Shown here piece by piece: positions 5,470 through 9,979 of a stretch of 9,979 nucleotides of DNA. The number at the start of each line of letters is the position of its first letter. The first letter of the stretch is position 1. The stretch spans positions 1-9,979 of the forward strand of contig DCHP01000109.1 of the NCBI GenBank assembly GCA_002315675.1. Direction: 5' to 3'. The DNA comes from Rikenellaceae bacterium UBA1749. GTDB taxonomy: Bacteria > Bacteroidota > Bacteroidia > Bacteroidales > Rikenellaceae. Position numbers and translations under genes: made by a program. A model generated the notes under the pieces. The model saw only the letters and a list, made by a program, of their open reading frames with translations, searched no databases and was not told the DNA's origin.

Positions 5470-6293
5470 TGGATATTGATGGTCTGAAATATAACAAGTC
5501 CGAGAGTACCCGGGAGCCAAAAATAGAGACGGCAAAGGAGAGAAAATTTGTCGAGGAGGTTCTTGACTCAATTGATGAAACTGTTTCTTCTGACTATCAG
5601 AAAGGCATCCCAGAAGTTGATGTGTCGCGTATTTTTACTATTTCTGGGGGCACTGTACGAGAGCGCAATTATTTTGAGCAATACAAAGATGCCAAACGGC
5701 TTTCAATCATATTTGTGTCTGAGAAAGGAAAGGGCTTAATGCCTGGAGAAATGGTTAATATTACCAAAAAATCCATTTCCAATGGCTACTTCGTAGACTT
5801 CTATGGTAATAAAAGAGATATTCTTGGTGGAGATGACATTTATCTTATTCAGGATGTCGACCATTTCGGTCTAGAACTCAAGCAATTCTATATACAGGAT
5901 AGAATGCAAAATGATTATCGGTGGATAATCAGCAACCCATGCTTTGAGATATGGCTCTACTACCATTTTGATAATAATACTACGCTGCTTGAAGAATCAA
6001 GGAAATTACTTCCGAAGGAAAGAAGCATCTGGTTGAAAAAGAAAATACCATATCTCATAAATGGAGGCATCAATCCAAAAAAAACAATAGATAAAATATC
6101 GTTGGCTATTAATAATGCTAAGGAACATATTGTTTTTGAGGATAGTTTTCCCTCATTGTTCACGACTGAAATGTATATTGTGGCTGAAAGGATTATCGCC
6201 ATAATGAAAGATGAACTCGCAATTCTACTTAACAGAAGAGCTGAATATGCAAGGAGACAAAAAGAGTTGTTCATAAATAATTCGGAGAAATAG
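5469..6293 (+). CDS. RloB-family protein (AbiLii-like putative Toprim effector)
   Basis: A 274-residue member of the RloB family, the expected effector of the upstream ATPase. Members have a Toprim-like fold and are thought to act as nucleases. Visible family hallmarks are the N-terminal TISGGTVRERNYFEQY (57-72), the acidic strand IQDVDHF (127-133, D129 and D131), and the family signature SNPCFEIWLYYHF (155-167). The first 50 residues are charged and unrelated to the core. Family members usually carry an EG(E)xxTExxYF-type strand; here the first Glu position is Gly60 (ISGGTVRERNYF), so the metal-binding set may be altered. The start ATG overlaps the previous stop by one base. It is most likely an AbiL-type abortive infection or restriction-associated effector. 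Confidence 0.85.
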   Translation: MDIDGLKYNKSESTREPKIETAKERKFVEEVLDSIDETVSSDYQKGIPEVDVSRIFTISGGTVRERNYFEQYKDAKRLSIIFVSEKGKGLMPGEMVNITKKSISNGYFVDFYGNKRDILGGDDIYLIQDVDHFGLELKQFYIQDRMQNDYRWIISNPCFEIWLYYHFDNNTTLLEESRKLLPKERSIWLKKKIPYLINGGINPKKTIDKISLAINNAKEHIVFEDSFPSLFTTEMYIVAERIIAIMKDELAILLNRRAEYARRQKELFINNSEK

Positions 6294-6338
6294 ATTCTTC
6301 AAAAATGCCATCCCTTTGTTGATTTTACTCTCGCCATT

Positions 6339-6515
6339 ATGGCCCCTCAGACTCCTGTGGCCACCGCCATCTGCATCAAGTCATCCTGTGATGCGAAGTT
6401 CGGTGCGTCTACCGAGGGCAAACCGAAGGTCTTCTTCAAGAACTTCTACGTAAACACCACTACCGGCGAGAAATCCGGTGATGTGCTTGCAGAAGGAAAG
6501 CTGAGCAATGTTTAA
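6339..6515 (+). CDS. Small G+C-rich orphan ORF, function unknown
   Basis: 58 codons from ATG 6339 to TAA 6513-6515. I do not recognise the protein; it begins MAPQTPVATAIC and ends VLAEGKLSNV, with two cysteines (12 and 17) and no membrane segment. By my count 37 of the 57 codons after the start end in G or C, far above the flanking genes, which resembles a highly expressed or foreign gene. The frame is open upstream to 6294 without another ATG. It may be a short real gene or the 3' end of a larger gene brought in by recombination. Confidence 0.4.
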   Translation: MAPQTPVATAICIKSSCDAKFGASTEGKPKVFFKNFYVNTTTGEKSGDVLAEGKLSNV

Positions 6516-6723
6516 CCATTGCCATCCGGAGGATGACGTAGACTCAATCCCTAGGCAAGATGAAAGTCTTGGCGAGGGATTTCAATAAAGACAGAGATGA
6601 AAATCATTTCAGCACTCCTTTCCAAATGTTGCATTACGAGAAATATCTTTATTAGAGGCTAGACTACTGCCTGACGACAACTATATCTTCATACATAACG
6701 AGAACACTAGGCAACTCAATCTT
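6516..6723 (+). other. Degenerate spacer with overlapping short ORFs
   Basis: No confident gene. An ORF of 31 codons runs from ATG 6560 to a stop at 6653-6655. The frame of the next gene is open upstream of its ATG from 6601 without a start codon, and reads plausibly (for example ARLLPDDNYIFIHNENTRQL just before the ATG). One reading is a longer ancestral gene broken by a frameshift between about 6620 and 6655. Another is chance open frames. Confidence 0.3.
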
Positions 6724-7005
6724 ATGAAATCCCTATGCATCACTGAGGATTTGATAAATAGACTCGTTACTGAAGAAAACAACTTAAACCATGGTATTGT
6801 TGAAAGACGTCGCAAACGGAAACCGGGTCCAAAAAAAGGTTCGCATAACAACAAGTATGATGAGAACGGCAATGTCATACCTAGAAAACCAGGTCCAAAA
6901 CCAGGAAGCCACCACAAAACTGTCAAACTGAAAAAAGATGGCACACCTAAACAAAAGCCAGGCCCAAAAACAAATTCAAAAGATAAAATTAATTCCGGGA
7001 ATTAG
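6724..7005 (+). CDS. Basic KPGPK-repeat, AT-hook-like small protein
   Basis: A 93-residue, strongly basic protein. Residues 1-28 look helical. Three motifs follow at a regular 22-23 residue interval: KPGPKKGS (33-40), KPGPKPGS (55-62) and KPGPKTNS (78-85). The first is preceded by RRRKR. The linkers share a turn with Asp/Asn-Gly (DENGN, KKDGT) followed by Pro. The motif resembles AT-hooks (GRP core flanked by basic residues), but Gly-Pro replaces Gly-Arg-Pro, so minor-groove binding is a suggestion only. ATG 6724 is the only in-frame ATG before the repeats, although the frame is open upstream to 6601. It may be a nucleoid-type or DNA-mimic-interacting accessory protein; no family was recognised. 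Confidence 0.6.
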   Translation: MKSLCITEDLINRLVTEENNLNHGIVERRRKRKPGPKKGSHNNKYDENGNVIPRKPGPKPGSHHKTVKLKKDGTPKQKPGPKTNSKDKINSGN

Positions 7006-7166
7006 TGTCACTAAAATAGAAGTTTACGTGTATAAATATAAAGTATATATTGAATTCATGTCATAAAAAACATATTGCTCAAAATCTGTTCTTGATTGAT
7101 AATAGTTGCTGAACGTTGCTATTTATTGATTTGCCTTTTCTGATAGTATCCTTTTAGAAATGTTCG

Positions 7167-7192
7167 CAAGTACCATTTTCAAGTACCATTTT
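7167..7192. repeat. Tandem pair of CAAGTACCATTTT
   Basis: Two exact, contiguous 13-bp copies (7167-7179, 7180-7192) in the 287-base spacer before the membrane-protein gene. The spacer also holds GTTGCT twice (7105-7110, 7115-7120), and no clear promoter was found in it. The tandem pair could be a regulator site, or replication-related if the element has an iteron-type origin, though two copies are few. Confidence 0.7.
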
Positions 7193-7292
7193 AAAAATTA
7201 TGATGAAAATCAATTAATAAAAGGCAAAAACGGACAGTATTTATGATTAGATGAGAAAAACGCTGATAGATTCGTAACAAAATCAATCAGCA

Positions 7293-8135
7293 ATGAAAAT
7301 CAAAAACAAAATCTTAGATCCGATTGCTTACCTAGTAATTCTAGGTGGTTCAATACTGACATATGTAGACATACACTATGTGAAAGGACTGGATTCCTTA
7401 ACATCCCTATTGTTATTCTTTTTCAATTTTGGATTCTGGCACATTGTTTACAATATCATATATCTATTATGGGACAAATTCCTAAGGAGTAGTATCATAA
7501 TAATATGCAATTATTTCCTGAGTAGAAATTTTAACCCTCATTACTCCTCTGTTCTATTTTGCAATACAATTACTACAGACAGCAGACAAGAACTTGAGCA
7601 ATCAAATAATACTTTGGCGAAGACTACTGTTAGATATATGGCAAAAGAAAATGCCGAGAAATCCGATAATGAAGGAAAGGACGAACTATCAGATTCCATC
7701 CAGGAACAATATGATTACGCCATACACTATTTAGGACGTTACCTAAATGAAAATGAAAAAGGGATTTTTAAGGACAATCTTCTCAAACTGGCAAAAGATG
7801 ATCTGACAGACAGCAACATGTCATCCTCATCATCATGTTTAGAGCATTCTCACGATTCTGGTTGCGAGCCTGGACTCATATTCAAACCTGTTAGCCAGAC
7901 AAAAATAGGATCTTATAATTTCAAAGATATGGCCCACCTATGTCATGCCATAGCAAATCATACAATTAGAAAAAGATCCACCCATGAGATAGCAATATTT
8001 TACAAGTATGTCTTCCCAGGATTCTGTAAAGGATACGAAATATCAACTATTGAAAGAAGGCTTACAGATACAGACTACAATAATATATTGATTCCGGTAG
8101 AAGATAAAAGATTACCTCTTCCCGTTTTTGATTAA
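7293..8135 (+). CDS. Membrane-anchored protein of unknown function
   Basis: A 280-residue protein. Two hydrophobic segments at about 11-28 and 36-60 are joined by a short loop, and a weaker one (SSIIIICNYFL) lies at 66-76. A polar linker rich in charge and serine follows (93-190, including SSSSS at 177-181). The C-terminal domain (about 195-270) has a conserved look, with HLCHAIANHT, STHEIAIFYKYVF and EISTIERRL. It resembles, from memory, C-terminal regions of Bacteroidales mobile-element proteins, but I cannot name the family. It precedes the HTH/DUF3987 module and ends in four consecutive in-frame stops (TAA TAG TAA TAG), the last of which starts a structured spacer. It is probably an element maintenance gene rather than cargo. 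Confidence 0.75.
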   Translation: MKIKNKILDPIAYLVILGGSILTYVDIHYVKGLDSLTSLLLFFFNFGFWHIVYNIIYLLWDKFLRSSIIIICNYFLSRNFNPHYSSVLFCNTITTDSRQELEQSNNTLAKTTVRYMAKENAEKSDNEGKDELSDSIQEQYDYAIHYLGRYLNENEKGIFKDNLLKLAKDDLTDSNMSSSSSCLEHSHDSGCEPGLIFKPVSQTKIGSYNFKDMAHLCHAIANHTIRKRSTHEIAIFYKYVFPGFCKGYEISTIERRLTDTDYNNILIPVEDKRLPLPVFD

Positions 8136-8141
8136 TAGTAA

Positions 8142-8176
8142 TAGGTTATTTGGGGTTATTCCTGAATAACCTTTTT
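8142..8176 (+). promoter_or_regulatory. GGTTATT stem-loop before the HTH gene
   Basis: TAGGTTATT (8142-8150) is followed by a second GGTTATTC (8154-8161) that pairs with GAATAACC (8164-8171), ending in TTTTT (8172-8176). The upstream GGTTATT (8144-8150) could compete for the same AATAACC, giving two alternative hairpins. The hairpin plus T-run resembles an intrinsic terminator or attenuator. The sequence is clearly related to 1196-1244, and the downstream bases also align (CACC..TAATA....CC). Confidence 0.6.
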
Positions 8177-8232
8177 CACCTTAATATCACCCATGAGTTT
8201 TGCAATCGATATTAAATATTAATTGCGAAAAA

Positions 8233-8613
8233 ATGGAAAATCAAAAAATTTCATTTGAGGAATTACCTCAAGTCACTTGTGAATTATTAAAGGAAGTGCA
8301 ACAATTAAAAGAGACTCTCAGCAGATTCATGGAGCAGACCTGCAGTTCTAAGCAGGAAAAAACTAATGAAATGGTTGGGATCGAAGAAGCCTGCCAAATT
8401 CTAGGGTTAAAGAAGCCCACTCTCTACCACAAAGTCCAAAAGAAGGAAATTAAATCTTACAAGCCTCTGGGATGTAAGATGATTCTCTTCAAGCGTTCTG
8501 ATCTTATGGAATGGATAGAACATAATGGAAGGAACTTTGATATGGACTCTATCAAAGTTCAAATAGAGAACTGTATTAGACACAGACCCAAATCAAAAAT
8601 GGGAGACTATTAG
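8233..8613 (+). CDS. Single HTH_17 protein, Xis-like or regulator
   Basis: A 126-residue DNA-binding protein of the excisionase/MerR-like HTH_17 type. Residues about 10-36 are helical with coiled-coil character (LLKEVQQLKETLSRFMEQ). The HTH unit spans about 47-97: MVGIEEACQILGLKKPTLYHKV, then a wing and FKRSDLMEWIE. ATG 8233 is preferred over a TTG at 8200, since the extra 11 residues fall in the structured leader and no Shine-Dalgarno supports either. Such proteins commonly precede DUF3987 genes in Bacteroides mobilizable elements, where they act in excision or regulation. It is the first gene of a tight cluster with the 35-residue ORF and DUF3987. Confidence 0.88.
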   Translation: MENQKISFEELPQVTCELLKEVQQLKETLSRFMEQTCSSKQEKTNEMVGIEEACQILGLKKPTLYHKVQKKEIKSYKPLGCKMILFKRSDLMEWIEHNGRNFDMDSIKVQIENCIRHRPKSKMGDY

Positions 8614-8614
8614 T

Positions 8615-8722
8615 ATGAGAAGTGAAAATATTATAGGTGAGAAAACCGGATATTCTCATAGTATTAATCTATTCTCAGCTAAACAATGGGATAATCAAAA
8701 GAAAGGGAATCATAATGATTAA
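8615..8722 (+). CDS. 35-residue coupled small ORF
   Basis: ATG 8615 follows the HTH stop (8611-8613) by one base. The ORF ends at TAA 8720-8722, overlapping the DUF3987 start (ATG 8715) by 8 bases. This exact stop-start and overlap pattern suggests translation coupling. The peptide is polar (begins MRSENIIGEK, ends QKKGNHND) with no recognised domain. It may be a real small protein or only a leader that carries ribosomes to DUF3987. Confidence 0.4.
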   Translation: MRSENIIGEKTGYSHSINLFSAKQWDNQKKGNHND

Positions 8723-9979
8723 TAGTCTCCAACTCACAAACATGGTCCGTTCTGAGGTAGGACATATCTCAGACACGGGCCTTCCTTTGGAAGTGTTTCC
8801 AGAGAAGATCAAGAAAATCATTCTTGATCTTGCAAGTTATGAAAACTACAATGTAGAATATACTACATCAATAATTCTATCTGCTATCTCAACTGCTATT
8901 GGCAATTCGTGCTATGTTCGCATCAAAGGTGAATGGAAAACCAATCCGGCACTGTTTATGATGCTTGTCGGTCGTCCAGGACTTGGGAAAACTCCACCAC
9001 TGGGATTTCTCTACACTCCTATCAATGAACATGATGACAGGATGTTCGAGAAGTATGTAGAGGAGTGTAAAATGTATGAGGATTATGCAGACAAGGAGGA
9101 TAAGAATATTGAGAAACCTCATTTTGTCAATACTGTTGTCTCGGACTTCACTCCTGAGGCTATGCTCTTTAGTCATAAGTATAATCCTCGTGGGATAGCC
9201 CTGGTGGTAGATGAGATTCTGGCTCTTTTCAATTCAGCAAATCGTTATAGTAGCAAAAACAATCTAATTGAGATTCTTCTTTCCGCATATAGTGGTCAAC
9301 CTATAAAGATTATCCGAAAGAGCGAAGCTAATCCTATATTCATCAAGCGTCCTTGTATAAATATCATAGGGTCTATTCAGACAAATATCGTAAATGAAGT
9401 ATTCCGGAAAGACTTTATATCAAATGGATTGCTTGACAGATTTCTTTTTGTATACCCGAATAATCAGAAAATATCCTCATGGAAAGAATATGACAATATC
9501 AAAGAGATTCCTGAGATTACAAGGGAGTGGAAAGCAATAATAGACCAGATACTGGCAATTCCATGTGATGTTGATGAAAAAGGAAATATCTCACCAAAGA
9601 TACTGTCAATGACAGATGATGCCAGAAGATATTTCTTTAAGTGGCAAAATGGTATTATTGATTCCATCAATGCTATTGAAGATGACAAGGAAGTTGAAAG
9701 CCGGAAGATAAAGCTTAATGGTCATGCCGGTAGACTGGCCTTGATATTTCAGGTAATGAAATGGGCTGCATCATCTTACAGGATGGACTCGATAGATCTT
9801 GACTCTGTCAAATCTGCAATACGTATGATTGAATACTACGAAGACACTTACAGAAGGATAGAAGAAAATCTTGTCTCAGATCAGATAGGAGAAGTAAAAG
9901 AAGACTGGCTGTCATCTCTTGGTGACACGTTCTCTGCAGCGGAAGCTGTCAGCGTAGGAAGGCAATTTGATATGTCAAA
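8715..9979 (+). CDS. DUF3987 P-loop ATPase, truncated by window end
   Basis: 421 complete codons are visible from ATG 8715, with no stop before the window end. DUF3987 proteins are P-loop, helicase- or primase-associated ATPases common on phages and mobilizable elements, probably acting in element replication. Walker A is GRPGLGKT at 86-93, Walker B ALVVDE at 162-167, a sensor-like NIIGSIQT follows, and GLLDRFLFVYP supplies the expected arginine. The last visible part (LGDTFSAAEAVSVGRQFDMS) fits the start of the C-terminal winged helix, so only some 30-60 residues are probably missing. The start is set by the coupled overlap with the 35-residue ORF; an in-frame GTG at 8637 gives an unlikely extension. 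Confidence 0.92.
   Translation, partial: MINSLQLTNMVRSEVGHISDTGLPLEVFPEKIKKIILDLASYENYNVEYTTSIILSAISTAIGNSCYVRIKGEWKTNPALFMMLVGRPGLGKTPPLGFLYTPINEHDDRMFEKYVEECKMYEDYADKEDKNIEKPHFVNTVVSDFTPEAMLFSHKYNPRGIALVVDEILALFNSANRYSSKNNLIEILLSAYSGQPIKIIRKSEANPIFIKRPCINIIGSIQTNIVNEVFRKDFISNGLLDRFLFVYPNNQKISSWKEYDNIKEIPEITREWKAIIDQILAIPCDVDEKGNISPKILSMTDDARRYFFKWQNGIIDSINAIEDDKEVESRKIKLNGHAGRLALIFQVMKWAASSYRMDSIDLDSVKSAIRMIEYYEDTYRRIEENLVSDQIGEVKEDWLSSLGDTFSAAEAVSVGRQFDMS

Noticed and set aside
6339..6515. HU/IHF-type DNA-binding protein
   Set aside because: I compared it mentally with Bacteroidetes HU-like proteins and saw no shared motif, so it is left as unknown.
6597..6662. 21-codon hydrophobic ORF starting MKIISALLSK
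   Set aside because: It lies in a degenerate spacer, overlaps two other open frames and has no promoter or partner structure supporting a type I toxin.

Overview
The window looks like part of an integrative and mobilizable element from a Bacteroidales host (Bacteroides or Prevotella relatives). The evidence is AT-rich DNA, starts without Shine-Dalgarno sequences, two promoters of the Bacteroidetes TAnnTTTG type (4059-4088 and 2639-2673), a tyrosine recombinase, several single-strand-coded HTH_17 proteins, and a DUF3987 replication-type ATPase. Every confident gene lies on the + strand. No chromosomal marker or second end is visible, so 'element' is an inference from gene content.

Layout. Positions 1-95 hold the tail of an upstream unit and a strong rho-independent terminator. 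From 287 comes the integration module: a 303-residue zinc-ribbon protein with four tandem HTH units, then a 370-residue tyrosine integrase with all catalytic residues. A 17-bp inverted repeat (2461-2536) closes this module. The cargo follows. It contains a winged-helix Fic protein whose promoter is embedded in three copies of a TTTGAGCCGATT repeat, a 405-base non-coding stretch packed with tandem repeats and palindromes, and a two-gene ATPase plus RloB-family operon that resembles the AbiL abortive-infection system. A messy stretch (6294-6723) with a GC3-rich orphan ORF leads to a small basic protein with three KPGPK repeats.

The right part returns to element functions. It has a two-segment membrane protein, a structured spacer closely related to the one in front of the integrase, a single-HTH protein (Xis-like or regulatory), a 35-residue coupled ORF, and DUF3987, which runs off the window end. 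The repeated structured spacer (1196-1244 and 8142-8176) ties the two element modules together and brackets the cargo.

In working terms, the left module would integrate and excise the element and the right module would regulate and replicate or mobilize it. The middle carries probable anti-phage or stress functions. The most distinctive points are the Fic protein with Gln in place of the catalytic His but an intact inhibitory motif, the RloB-family protein with Gly where a Toprim Glu is expected, the operator-promoter architecture before fic, and the shared GGTTATT stem-loops.
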